From Dethiobacter alkaliphilus AHT 1 (lineage in GTDB: Bacteria > Bacillota > Dethiobacteria > Dethiobacterales > Dethiobacteraceae): DNA of 64,000 nucleotides. How positions within the stretch are numbered: the first letter of the stretch is position 1; each line of letters begins with the position of its first letter. The translations under genes were made by a program, and so were the position numbers. Under the pieces are notes generated by a model that searched no databases, was not told where the DNA came from, and saw only the letters and a program-made list of their open reading frames with translations. The stretch spans positions 1 to 64,000 of the forward strand of contig NZ_ACJM01000008.1 of NCBI RefSeq assembly GCF_000174415.1. Reading direction: 5' to 3'. This document shows, piece after piece, positions 17,602 to 25,974 of this stretch.

Positions 17602-17618
17602 TAACGAGGTGAACTGTA

Positions 17619-18566
17619 ATGGAATATGGAAAACTGGGCAACACAGGTATCGAGGTATCAAAAATTGCTTTTGGCACATTAACCATGGGTCCGCTGCAGC
17701 GCGACATTGCTGTTTCTGAAGGTGCACCGTTAATCCGTGAAGCACTGGAAAAAGGCATTACTTTTTTGGACGGAGCGCAGGCCTATGGCACTTATGGCCA
17801 TATCCGGGAAGCATTAAAAGGTTTTGGTGGAAACGTGGTGATTGCCAGTAAATCCGCTGCCAAAAGTTACACTGAGATGGCGGATGCTGTGGAAGAGGCC
17901 CGCAAAGAGCTGGATAGAGACATTATTGATGTGTTTCTGATGCATGCTGTTCAGCGGGAAGATGATCTGGCAACCCGTCAGGAAGGCGCCTGGCAGTGCC
18001 TGCAGGAAATGAAGGCCAAAGGCATGGTAAAAGCTATTGGCCTCTCCACACACAATTTGGATATCGTGGAGCAGGCAGCCGAGTGGCCGGAGATGGATGT
18101 AATACATCCTATTTTCAACAAGTTGCACTTCGGTTTGATTAATCCGGACAACAAGGATCCGGAAGTAGTAATTCGCAAAGCATATGAAAAGGGTATTGGC
18201 ATGTACGCCATGAAGCCCCTGGCCGGCGGCCACCTGTACCAGGATGCAACCGCGGCACTGCGCTATGCCTTTGACTTCCCCTATATCCACGCCGTGGCGG
18301 TGGGAATGGTGAAAAAGGAAGAGCTAGACGTCAATCTGAAGATATATAATGGGATTGAAGTGAGCAAGGAAGAGCTGGAAGCAGCGGCCAGTAACAAACG
18401 CATGTATGTGGTGAAGTTCTGCAAGGGATGCGGCAATTGCGTGGAATCCTGTGAGCAAGGCGCCATCAGCATGGTGGACGAAAAAGCATACATTGAACAC
18501 AGCAACTGTATCCTCTGCGGCTATTGCCGTAAGTCCTGTCCGCATAGCATGATCCGCATCATCTAA
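17619..18566 (+). CDS. Aldo/keto reductase with C-terminal ferredoxin domain
   Basis: A 315-aa oxidoreductase. The TIM-barrel AKR part opens YGKLGNTGIEVSKIAFGT and has FLDGAQAYGTYGHIREAL with the catalytic Asp/Tyr, lysine in VIASKSAAKS and MHAVQ. The last ~50 residues carry two 4Fe-4S motifs, CKGCGNCVESCEQG and CILCGYCRKSCPHS. This iron-sulfur subclass is common in anaerobes and may exchange electrons with ferredoxin; the substrate is unknown. Start ATG 17619 has a GAGGTGAAC site. The gene follows the exonuclease by 17 nt and may share its promoter. Confidence 0.93.
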   Translation: MEYGKLGNTGIEVSKIAFGTLTMGPLQRDIAVSEGAPLIREALEKGITFLDGAQAYGTYGHIREALKGFGGNVVIASKSAAKSYTEMADAVEEARKELDRDIIDVFLMHAVQREDDLATRQEGAWQCLQEMKAKGMVKAIGLSTHNLDIVEQAAEWPEMDVIHPIFNKLHFGLINPDNKDPEVVIRKAYEKGIGMYAMKPLAGGHLYQDATAALRYAFDFPYIHAVAVGMVKKEELDVNLKIYNGIEVSKEELEAAASNKRMYVVKFCKGCGNCVESCEQGAISMVDEKAYIEHSNCILCGYCRKSCPHSMIRII

Positions 18567-18595
18567 TCCACAATAATTAGTAATAGGAATCGGTC

Positions 18596-18624
18596 TTGAC
18601 AAGAAATTGTGTATAGGATAGACT
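18596..18624 (+). promoter_or_regulatory. Strong sigma-A-type promoter for a short transcript
   Basis: TTGACA (18596-18601), 17-nt spacer, TAGACT (18619-18624). The predicted start at ~18631 lies only ~20 nt before the hairpin of the next terminator, so the product would be an RNA of ~70-75 nt. Confidence 0.7.
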
Positions 18625-18630
18625 AAATTT

Positions 18631-18703
18631 ACAATCAGGTCAACAATGAGGTTGATGCTGAAAGTAGAGATGGTGATCTCTCTTTCACATCGGCCTTTTT
18701 TTT
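18631..18703 (+). ncRNA. Candidate small RNA ending in a long terminator hairpin
   Basis: Between the promoter above and the T-run at 18696-18703 lies one long, nearly continuous stem: AGGTTGATG / CATCGGCCT, TGAAAG / CTTTCA and AGAGAT / ATCTCT around a GGTG loop, with single bulges. T8 follows. There is no ORF. It could be an independent small RNA, or an attenuated leader of the gene at 18824. I see no riboswitch family match. Confidence 0.5.
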
Positions 18704-18823
18704 ATCCATCATCCAACCAAAAAAATAAATAAAAGGAAACAATTGGTAGAAAGGTGATACGGTTAATAACTTAAATTCTCTAGTCATAATTTTAGAAGCA
18801 ACTCAGGGAGGTAAAATGGTATA

Positions 18824-19240
18824 ATGGTTTTCCCAGGGGAGAGAAAAGGTGACGGACAAAGAATTCTGCAGCATCAAGAGCTGCAGGAAATGGGAGCATG
18901 TTTTTTTACGGCGGACTTGTCTTTTATTCCTGAGGAGATGTTAACTAAGGAGTTAAGGTTCCTGCACCACAAGGAAATATTGATTATAGGTCAGCAAAAC
19001 AGACGGGCTTTTGCAGATTTTCTCCTGAGTAAAGAAACAGATGAGCAACACAGAGCTCAGAAAGCAGATAAATACTTTTGTGAACTGGATTATATTTTAA
19101 GAGATTTTGCACTTGATCAGTATCAGGAACAAAACCATAAACTAGCGGAAAAATGCTATTTGTATTTAATAGGGATATATCCGGATGAAACAGATGAGGG
19201 TAAATTTCTTTTTCGTATTTACAATTCGCTGTTCTCATAA
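18824..19240 (+). CDS. Hypothetical protein, start or frame uncertain
   Basis: I do not recognise this 138-aa product. The C-terminal ~110 residues look like a real soluble helical protein (LSFIPEEMLTKELRFLHHKEILIIG, YILRDFALDQYQEQNHKLAEKCYLYLIGIYPDE). The first ~28 residues look less natural. An alternative GTG at 18849, with GGGAGAGAAAAG before it, would begin VTDKEFCSIKSCRKWEHVF and enter the same C-terminal frame if the T7 run at 18901-18907 had eight Ts. So this may be a third single-base deletion. GGGAGG lies ~12 nt from ATG 18824. Confidence 0.55.
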   Translation: MVFPGERKGDGQRILQHQELQEMGACFFTADLSFIPEEMLTKELRFLHHKEILIIGQQNRRAFADFLLSKETDEQHRAQKADKYFCELDYILRDFALDQYQEQNHKLAEKCYLYLIGIYPDETDEGKFLFRIYNSLFS

Positions 19241-19361
19241 TTTTTAATATGGCGTTCCTATTGCTTGTTACTTATTATTTTTCTGCTACATTTGTGATAG
19301 ATGGTGGCATTCTCAATCTGCAGCTATATAATATAGCAAGTGCGGAAAGGAGATGTATACC

Positions 19362-19427
19362 ATGTGGAAAGTTCGTTGGGCCAAAGCTGCACCCTGGGTG
19401 TTTTGCGCTTTATGTACGCTGCGCTAG
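19362..19427 (+). CDS. Short ORF encoding a 21-residue Trp/Cys-rich peptide
   Basis: ATG 19362 is preceded by GGAAAGGAGATGTATACC, an excellent ribosome site. The peptide begins MWKVRWAKAAPWV and ends CALCTLR: three tryptophans, two cysteines and basic residues in 21 codons. A TATAAT box lies at 19327-19332 and an intrinsic terminator begins 29 nt after the stop, so it could be its own transcription unit. It fills part of the 337-nt gap 19241-19577. It may be a small membrane-active or leader peptide; no homologue is known to me. Confidence 0.5.
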   Translation: MWKVRWAKAAPWVFCALCTLR

Positions 19428-19455
19428 CTCCGGAGTAAATTATATTTTCAGGTGA

Positions 19456-19498
19456 AACCAGCCACAGGAATTGAAGGTCCGGTGGTTGGTTTTTTTCT
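19456..19498 (+). terminator. Rho-independent terminator after the 21-codon ORF
   Basis: Stem AACCA-G-CCAC / GTGG-T-TGGTT followed by TTTTTTTCTTATC. Confidence 0.8.
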
Positions 19499-19577
19499 TA
19501 TCAAAATCTTAACGTTATTGGCAGGCGCAGGAAATAATTTTGTGGTGCAAGAATTTAAATATCATAGTTTTTATTAA

Positions 19578-20489
19578 GTGGGGGTGAAAGCGCTGAAGTG
19601 CGACGTTAAAAACAACAGCCCAATGGTTTTTGGGGAAGTATTGTTTGATGATTTTGGCGATAAGAGGGTTTTGGGTGGCGCACCCTTTAATGTGGCCTGG
19701 CACCTGCAGGGCTTTGGGCTCTCACCCTGTTTAATCAGCAGAGTGGGACGGGATGCTTTTGGCGAAGAAGTGCTGTCGTCCATGGAAGAGTGGGGGATGG
19801 ATACCCGCGGTATTCAGATTGATGATAATTATCCCACCGGAACGGTGAATGTGGAAATTGAAGCGGGTGAACCCAATTTTCATATCTTGGCTGAGCAGGC
19901 TTATGATTTTATTGAAGCCGACGCGGCTTTAAAAGTGTACTCTGAAATTGCGCCGACGCTTTTGTATCATGGGACGCTGGTTGCGCGCAATGGGGTTTCC
20001 GCCGGTACGTTACAGAAACTGCGGGACAAAGCGCCTGCAGTTTTTATGGATATAAATTTACGCCCACCATGGTGGCAGGCCGATAGTGTGATCCAACTGT
20101 TGGAGAAAATCCGGTGGGTCAAAGTAAATGAGCAGGAGTTGGCCACGGTGGCAAAGTTGGTTAAGCTACCCGCCGATGCGGCTGACAAGGTTCGCCGGTG
20201 TTTTGAAAATGAAATACTGATTGTTACCTGCGGTGATAAAGGGGCGTCCTTCTATGACGGCGAGCAAAACTTTACCGGTAAAGCACCGTCAGTGGAGGAT
20301 GTGGCCGATACTGTAGGCGCAGGGGATGCCTTCAGTGCGGTGACAATAATGGGCCTGTGGCATGGATGGGATCAGCAGGTTATTTTAGAGAGGGCACTGC
20401 ACTTTGCAGCAGAGATTTGCCGTGTGCAAGGGGCCACTGTCAGTGACCCGGCGTTTTACCGGCAATACGAAAAGGAGTGGGCCAAGTGA
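19578..20489 (+). CDS. PfkB-family sugar kinase, probable fructokinase
   Basis: A ~300-aa ribokinase-family kinase. Near the N-terminus are VFGEVLFDDF and LGGAPFNVAWHLQGFG, the substrate-binding GG region. The anion-hole and catalytic-base motif DTVGAGDAFSAV is near residue 255. The fold and length match bacterial fructokinases. It is translationally coupled to the sucrose-phosphate synthase gene (the SPS start lies within its stop) and is followed by sucrose synthase. Phosphorylating the fructose released by sucrose synthase is the natural role. The start is uncertain (GTG 19578 or 19584, weak ribosome site). Confidence 0.85.
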   Translation: MGVKALKCDVKNNSPMVFGEVLFDDFGDKRVLGGAPFNVAWHLQGFGLSPCLISRVGRDAFGEEVLSSMEEWGMDTRGIQIDDNYPTGTVNVEIEAGEPNFHILAEQAYDFIEADAALKVYSEIAPTLLYHGTLVARNGVSAGTLQKLRDKAPAVFMDINLRPPWWQADSVIQLLEKIRWVKVNEQELATVAKLVKLPADAADKVRRCFENEILIVTCGDKGASFYDGEQNFTGKAPSVEDVADTVGAGDAFSAVTIMGLWHGWDQQVILERALHFAAEICRVQGATVSDPAFYRQYEKEWAK

Positions 20490-22672
20490 GTGATAAACAA
20501 GGATTATATATCATCTTGGTGAGTGTGCACGGGTTAATTCGCGGCCACAATCTGGAGCTGGGCCGGGATGCGGACACAGGAGGGCAGACGCTGTATGTGG
20601 TGGAGCTGGCCCGGGCCCTGGCGGAGCATCCAGACGTGGACCGGGTTGACCTGGTGACCCGGCAGGTGATTGACGCCAAAGTGGATTCCTGTTATGCACA
20701 ATGGGAAGAGGAAATAGCGCCAGGGGCCTATATTGTCCGGGTTCCCTGCGGGCCGCGTCGTTACTTGCGCAAAGAAGTGCTGTGGCCGTATCTGGACAGT
20801 TTTGCCGATGCGGTACTGCAGCATGTGCGCCGGGTGGGGCGGGTACCGGATTGGGTTCACGGTCATTACGCCGATGCCGGCTATGTGGGAGCACGGCTTG
20901 CCGGCTTACTGCGTGTGCCGCTGGTTTTTACCGGTCATTCACTGGGCCGGGTTAAACGCCAGAGACTTTTGGATAGCGGTATGAAAGCGGAGAATATTGA
21001 AGCGCAGTTTAATATTTCGCAACGTATAGAGGCCGAAGAGCTGGCTTTGGACAGTGCTTCGCTGGTGGTAGGCAGCACCAATCAGGAGGTAGAGGAGCAG
21101 TACCGGTTGTACGATAACCATGTGATGGACCGGATGCAGGTGATACCACCGGGAACCAATCTGGAGAAGTTTAGGCCTCCCCGGGATGATGATGGGTCAC
21201 CGCCTATACAAGCAGAGCTGGAGCGTTTCCTGCATAATTCTGATAAGCCTATGATTTTAGCTGTGTCACGGGCCGATGAGCGCAAAAACATAGCTACTCT
21301 GATACAGGCTTACGGTGAAAACAAAGCGTTGCAGGAAGCGGCCAATTTAGTGGTGGTGGCCGGCAACCGTGATGATATTACGGCCATGGACAGAGGGGCA
21401 CGCAATGTGTTAACAACAATGCTTTTGCAGGTCGATAAATATGACCTGTACGGCAAAATGGCGTATCCCAAGCATCATAAGTCCGAAGATGTGCCGGATT
21501 TATACCGGATGGCGGCGGCCAGCGGCGGTGTTTTTGTCAATCCTGCGCTTACCGAGCCCTTCGGGCTGACACTGATTGAAGCGGCGGCCAGCGGGCTGCC
21601 GGTGGTGGCCACCGAAGACGGTGGCCCCAGGGATATCCAAAAGAATTGCCAGAACGGTTTTCTCATAGATCCGTTGGATGCCAACGCCATGGGAGAAACC
21701 ATTTTATCCGCTATAACGGATAAAAAACGCTGGCAGCAGTGGTCGGAAAACGGCCTCCGCGGAGCGCGGGAAAACTATGCCTGGCAGAGCCATGTAGGCG
21801 CATATCTGGATAAAATGAGCCGGCTTATTTACGAAAAGCAGGGTTCGGCCGTCTTGTTTGACCGCAGCCAGCTGCCGGTGGTGGACCGTATTCTGGTCTC
21901 CGATATTGACAATACTTTAATAGGGGATGAGGCCGGTCTGGAAAAATTGCTGGCCAGGCTGAAAACAGCTGAAGTTTCGGTGGGTTTTGGCATTGCCACT
22001 GGCCGGCGAATTGAAAGTACGCTGGAAGTTCTGGAGGAATGGGGTGTGCCTGTTCCCGATATCCTCATTACCTCGGTGGGCAGTGAGATTCGCTACGGTC
22101 CCAACCTGATTGAGGATAAAGGTTGGGCCAAACATATTAATTTCCGCTGGAAGCGTGCAGCAATAGAGGAGGCAATGAGCACAATTCCGGGGCTTAAGCT
22201 GCAGTCCGATGTGGTGCAGAGGCGGTTTAAAATCAGCTATTACTATGATCCGGAAAAAGCGCCGGGCATCCGGGAAATCAAGCGGCATCTACGCAAGCTG
22301 GATTTGCATGCCAAAGTGATCTATTCCCACGGCAAGTACCTTGATATATTGCCTATCCGGGCTTCCAAGGGCCTGGCCATTCGTTATCTGAGCATCAAAT
22401 GGGGATTGCCCCTGGAGTGGTTTTTGGTAGCCGGTGACTCCGGCAATGATGAAGAGATGCTCACCGGCAATACATTGGGTGTGGTGGTGGCCAATCACAG
22501 TGAAGAACTGGAAAAGCTCAAAGGGCGCAGCCGCGTATATTTTGCCAAAGGTGAATACGCCAACGGGATTTTGGAGGGCATAGACCATTATGACTTTCTT
22601 GGAAACATTCGTAATCCCGAGCAGGAGCTAAAGGAGGATACCGATGGAGAATTTGTTTTCTCAGCATCGTGA
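20486..22672 (+). CDS. Sucrose-phosphate synthase with C-terminal sucrose-phosphatase-like HAD domain
   Basis: Makes sucrose-6-phosphate from UDP- or ADP-glucose and fructose-6-phosphate. Residues 1-~460 are GT4: [20 protein letters not shown] (nucleotide/acceptor loop), [18 protein letters not shown] and the E-X7-E motif [10 protein letters not shown]. Residues ~475-715 form an SPP-like HAD domain with nucleophile motif [19 protein letters not shown] and [11 protein letters not shown]. The DxD is intact, so the phosphatase may be active. I chose GTG 20486, which overlaps the kinase stop (GTGA) 8 nt after AAGGAG, over GTG 20477. The 3' end overlaps sucrose synthase by 29 nt. Confidence 0.93.
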   Translation: MSDKQGLYIILVSVHGLIRGHNLELGRDADTGGQTLYVVELARALAEHPDVDRVDLVTRQVIDAKVDSCYAQWEEEIAPGAYIVRVPCGPRRYLRKEVLWPYLDSFADAVLQHVRRVGRVPDWVHGHYADAGYVGARLAGLLRVPLVFTGHSLGRVKRQRLLDSGMKAENIEAQFNISQRIEAEELALDSASLVVGSTNQEVEEQYRLYDNHVMDRMQVIPPGTNLEKFRPPRDDDGSPPIQAELERFLHNSDKPMILAVSRADERKNIATLIQAYGENKALQEAANLVVVAGNRDDITAMDRGARNVLTTMLLQVDKYDLYGKMAYPKHHKSEDVPDLYRMAAASGGVFVNPALTEPFGLTLIEAAASGLPVVATEDGGPRDIQKNCQNGFLIDPLDANAMGETILSAITDKKRWQQWSENGLRGARENYAWQSHVGAYLDKMSRLIYEKQGSAVLFDRSQLPVVDRILVSDIDNTLIGDEAGLEKLLARLKTAEVSVGFGIATGRRIESTLEVLEEWGVPVPDILITSVGSEIRYGPNLIEDKGWAKHINFRWKRAAIEEAMSTIPGLKLQSDVVQRRFKISYYYDPEKAPGIREIKRHLRKLDLHAKVIYSHGKYLDILPIRASKGLAIRYLSIKWGLPLEWFLVAGDSGNDEEMLTGNTLGVVVANHSEELEKLKGRSRVYFAKGEYANGILEGIDHYDFLGNIRNPEQELKEDTDGEFVFSAS

Positions 22673-25025
22673 AGCAGTATATCTGCTTTTGCGACACTAC
22701 TTTAAGTTAGATAGAACTTTTTTGCTTGGCTCCGACTTGCGGGATGAGCTGGAGAATTTTTTGTCCAATCAGGATGAAGAGACTGTAAAAAAATTGGAGC
22801 CGCTCAGTAAATTAATTAAGGATGCACAGGAGGCAATACTGAGCGATCCCTGGGTCTATCTGGCAACTCGTCCCAATGTGGCCCGGTGGAAGTATTATCG
22901 CTTTCATATGCACGACATGTTGTTTAATGAGATTCACGTCTCGGAGTTTCTGGCGTTTAAAGAGCGGCAGGTAAACGGACATGATGACGAAGAATGGATG
23001 CTGGAGCTGGACTTTGACCCTTTTAACCGGGATTTTCCCAAGCTAAAGGAGGCCCGCTCCATTGGTAACGGCCTGCAGTTTCTTAACCGTCATCTTTCCA
23101 GCCGCTTCTTCCATGAACAGGCCAAGGCTCAGGAGATTCTTCTGGAGTTTTTGCGCCGGCACCATATCCGCGACCGTAATCTGATGTTAAACGGCCGCAT
23201 TAAGACCATTAAAGCTCTGCGGTCGGCACTGCGCAGCGCCGATGAACATTTGGAAAACCAGTCCGAGGATACCACTTGGCATGATGTGGGCCCTGCTCTG
23301 CAGGAGTTGGGTTTTGAGCCGGGGTGGGGACGGGATTTGCCCCGCATTCGGGAAACAATGCGCCTGTTATCCGATATCCTGGAAGCGGCGGAGCCGGGTA
23401 ACCTGGAAATGTTTCTTGGCCGCGTGCCCATGATATTCAACATTGTCATCCTTTCACCCCACGGTTACTTTGGTCAGGATAACGTTCTGGGGCTTCCGGA
23501 TACCGGCGGCCAGGTTGTTTATATTCTGGACCAGGTCCGGGCGCTGGAAGAAGAAATGTGTTCCCGGCTCTATGATCAGGGGTTGGATTTAATGCCGCAG
23601 ATTTTGGTGGTAACGCGGCTGATTCCCGAAGCAGGCAATACAACCTGTGATCAGCGCCTGGAAGATATAGTGGGTACGGAAAACGCCAGGATATTAAGGG
23701 TGCCGTTTCGTAACCCGGACGGTCAGGTGGTCCGTCCCTGGATATCCCGCTTTAATATCTGGCCGTATCTGGAGCGCTTTTCCCAGGATGCCGAAAAAGA
23801 GGTTTTGGCGGAGCTTGGTGCCAAACCGGATTTGATTCTGGGCAATTACTCCGATGGGAATCTGGTGGCTACTTTAATGGCCAAAAAGATTGGTGCTACT
23901 CAGTGCAATATTGCTCACGCCCTGGAGAAGCCCAAATATCTTTACTCCGATTTGTACTGGAAGGATAATGAAGAGCAGTACCATTTCTCCTGCCAGTTTA
24001 CCGCTGATTTAATTGCCATGAACGCGGCGGATTTTATCATTACCAGTACTTTTCAGGAAATTGCCGGTAAAAAGGACACCGTGGGCCAGTATGAAAGTTA
24101 TAATGCCTTTACCATGCCGGGGTTGTACCGTGTGGTAAACGGAATAAATATTTTTGATCCCAAGTTCAATATCGTATCTCCCGGAGCTGACCCGGTGAGC
24201 TATTTCCCCTACACCGAGAAAAAGCGTCGCCTTTATGCTCTGCATGATGAGATCGAAGAGATGGTCTACAGCGGTGAGCGCAGTGATATCCGCGGCCACT
24301 TTACCGATAAGGAAAAGCCGCTTTTGTATACCATGGCCCGGCTGGATACCATTAAAAACATCACCGGCCTGGTGGAGTGGTACGGGAAAAATGAGCGGTT
24401 GCGCAAATCTGCCAACCTGCTGATTAAAGCGGGGCATGTGGACCCGGCATTGTCGCAGGATACCGAGGAGAAGGCCCAGATTGCCCGTATGCATCAGTTA
24501 ATGGATGAATATGAGCTGGATGGGCAGGTGCGCTGGCTGGGTTTTCATCTGGAAAAAAATCTGTCCAGTGAGATGTACCGCTTCGTGGCCGATAAGAGGG
24601 GGGCTTTCATCCAACCGGCCCTGTTTGAAGCCTTTGGTATTACCGTAATTGAGGCCATGATTTCCGGGCTGCCCACCTTTGCCACCTGCTATGGCGGGCC
24701 TTCAGAGATCATTGAAGAAGGGGTCTCCGGCTTTCATATTGACCCCAACCACGGTGAAAGATCGGCCAACAAAATTGCCGATTTTATGGAAAAGAGTGCC
24801 ACAGATCCTTCCCACTGGGACAGCATCTCCCAAGGAGGTATTGAGCGGGTGCTGGATCGCTATACCTGGGAACTTTATGCCCGACGACTGATCACTCTTT
24901 CCTGTATCTACGGTTTCTGGAAATATGTCTCCGATTTGCGACGGGTGGAAACAAAGCAGTATCTGGATATGTTCTATGGGCTGCAGTACCGGCCGCTGGC
25001 CAATTCGGTGGAGTTGGCGGATTGA
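22644..25025 (+). CDS. Sucrose synthase
   Basis: Reversible sucrose + NDP = NDP-glucose + fructose. The length of 793 aa matches plant and cyanobacterial sucrose synthases, including the N-terminal regulatory region (~1-270) absent from SPS. The GT-B core begins [31 protein letters not shown]. Later come [40 protein letters not shown] and the retaining GT4 signature [16 protein letters not shown]. Start ATG 22644 has AAAGGAGG and overlaps the SPS end. It is the last gene of the kinase-SPS-SuSy operon. Sucrose synthase is uncommon in Firmicutes, so this cassette may be acquired. Confidence 0.94.
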   Translation: MENLFSQHREAVYLLLRHYFKLDRTFLLGSDLRDELENFLSNQDEETVKKLEPLSKLIKDAQEAILSDPWVYLATRPNVARWKYYRFHMHDMLFNEIHVSEFLAFKERQVNGHDDEEWMLELDFDPFNRDFPKLKEARSIGNGLQFLNRHLSSRFFHEQAKAQEILLEFLRRHHIRDRNLMLNGRIKTIKALRSALRSADEHLENQSEDTTWHDVGPALQELGFEPGWGRDLPRIRETMRLLSDILEAAEPGNLEMFLGRVPMIFNIVILSPHGYFGQDNVLGLPDTGGQVVYILDQVRALEEEMCSRLYDQGLDLMPQILVVTRLIPEAGNTTCDQRLEDIVGTENARILRVPFRNPDGQVVRPWISRFNIWPYLERFSQDAEKEVLAELGAKPDLILGNYSDGNLVATLMAKKIGATQCNIAHALEKPKYLYSDLYWKDNEEQYHFSCQFTADLIAMNAADFIITSTFQEIAGKKDTVGQYESYNAFTMPGLYRVVNGINIFDPKFNIVSPGADPVSYFPYTEKKRRLYALHDEIEEMVYSGERSDIRGHFTDKEKPLLYTMARLDTIKNITGLVEWYGKNERLRKSANLLIKAGHVDPALSQDTEEKAQIARMHQLMDEYELDGQVRWLGFHLEKNLSSEMYRFVADKRGAFIQPALFEAFGITVIEAMISGLPTFATCYGGPSEIIEEGVSGFHIDPNHGERSANKIADFMEKSATDPSHWDSISQGGIERVLDRYTWELYARRLITLSCIYGFWKYVSDLRRVETKQYLDMFYGLQYRPLANSVELAD

Positions 25026-25037
25026 ACCAGGATAGAT

Positions 25038-25098
25038 AAAGCGCACCCCTTTGTTGGGCACTCAAAATTGGTGCAAAATAAAAGGGGTGTGCTTTTTG
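25038..25098 (+). terminator. Rho-independent terminator of the sucrose operon
   Basis: AAAGCGCACCCCTTT pairs with AAAGGGGTGTGCTTT across a 28-nt loop, with further T residues after the stem. Confidence 0.8.
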
Positions 25099-25127
25099 CT
25101 TGGCGAAATAAGTGAGAAGGAAGGGGT

Positions 25128-25895
25128 GTGGGTATGTATAACTCTTTAAAGCTGGAACAAAAAGACGGTGTAGCAACTTTAACGCTTAATGCTCCTGAAA
25201 AGCGCAATGCTCAGACACCGGAGCTGACAGAGGAATTTCCCCGGGCCATTGCGGAAATTAACAATAATCCTGATATAAAGGCGGTAATTATCACCGGCAG
25301 TGGCAAGGCTTTTTGCGCCGGGGGAGATTTGCAGATGCTAAAAGATAAGCTGGACCAGCCTCCGGAGCAAAACAGAAGGGAAATGCTGGCCTTTTATAAA
25401 GCTTACCTCAGTGTTTTGCAGTTGGACGTGCCCAGTATTGCAGCCATAAACGGTTATGCCATTGGTGCCGGTTTGTCTTTTGCCCTGGGCTGTGATATAC
25501 GTATTGCCGCCACAGCGGCCAAGATGGGCTTTACGTTTTTGAACATCGGGCTTCATCCGGGAATGGGGACCACCTGCCTGCTGCCGCATGTGGTGGGAAC
25601 GGCCCGGGCGGCAGAGCTGGTTTTTACCGGTAAGCTCATTGACGGTGAAGAAGCATTCCGGATGGGGTTGGTAAATAAGGCAGTGCCTTTGCCAAAACTG
25701 CAGGAATATGTATGGGAAACGGCCAGGCAGATTGCTGCCAAACCTGCCAGTGCGGTAAGGATGACAAAAAAAGCCCTGCTTAAATACAAGCTGCGCTACC
25801 TGGAGGAAACCTTGGATTATGAGGCCAATGCCCAGATGCAAAACTATGCTTCACAGGAAATGAGAGAGCTTATTAACCGCCACCTGCAAAATTAA
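25128..25895 (+). CDS. Enoyl-CoA hydratase/isomerase (crotonase) family protein
   Basis: A ~254-aa CoA-dependent enzyme. Oxyanion-hole segments are SGKAFCAGGDLQ and GYAIGAGLSFALGCDIRIA, and the C-terminal helices are present. In the catalytic stretch, the position that holds the first catalytic glutamate in classical hydratases appears to be phenylalanine (MGFTFLNIGLHPGMGTT). The second glutamate (ARAAELVFTG) is kept. This suggests isomerase, hydrolase or another crotonase activity rather than plain hydration. The start is GTG 25128 or ATG 25134 after AAGGAAGGGG. It is monocistronic between two terminators or promoters. Confidence 0.88.
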   Translation: MGMYNSLKLEQKDGVATLTLNAPEKRNAQTPELTEEFPRAIAEINNNPDIKAVIITGSGKAFCAGGDLQMLKDKLDQPPEQNRREMLAFYKAYLSVLQLDVPSIAAINGYAIGAGLSFALGCDIRIAATAAKMGFTFLNIGLHPGMGTTCLLPHVVGTARAAELVFTGKLIDGEEAFRMGLVNKAVPLPKLQEYVWETARQIAAKPASAVRMTKKALLKYKLRYLEETLDYEANAQMQNYASQEMRELINRHLQN

Positions 25896-25914
25896 CGGAT
25901 TTGAGCAGAAGAGG

Positions 25915-25943
25915 TTGCCTGCCCGGTGAGGGCGGGGTATAAT
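25915..25943 (+). promoter_or_regulatory. sigma-A-type promoter of recQ
   Basis: TTGCCT (25915-25920), 17-nt GC-rich spacer containing CCCGGTGAGGGCGGGG, TATAAT (25938-25943), 31 nt before the recQ start codon. Confidence 0.75.
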
Positions 25944-25974
25944 AGAAAGAAGAACATTTGTTCGGAGGTGCGTT

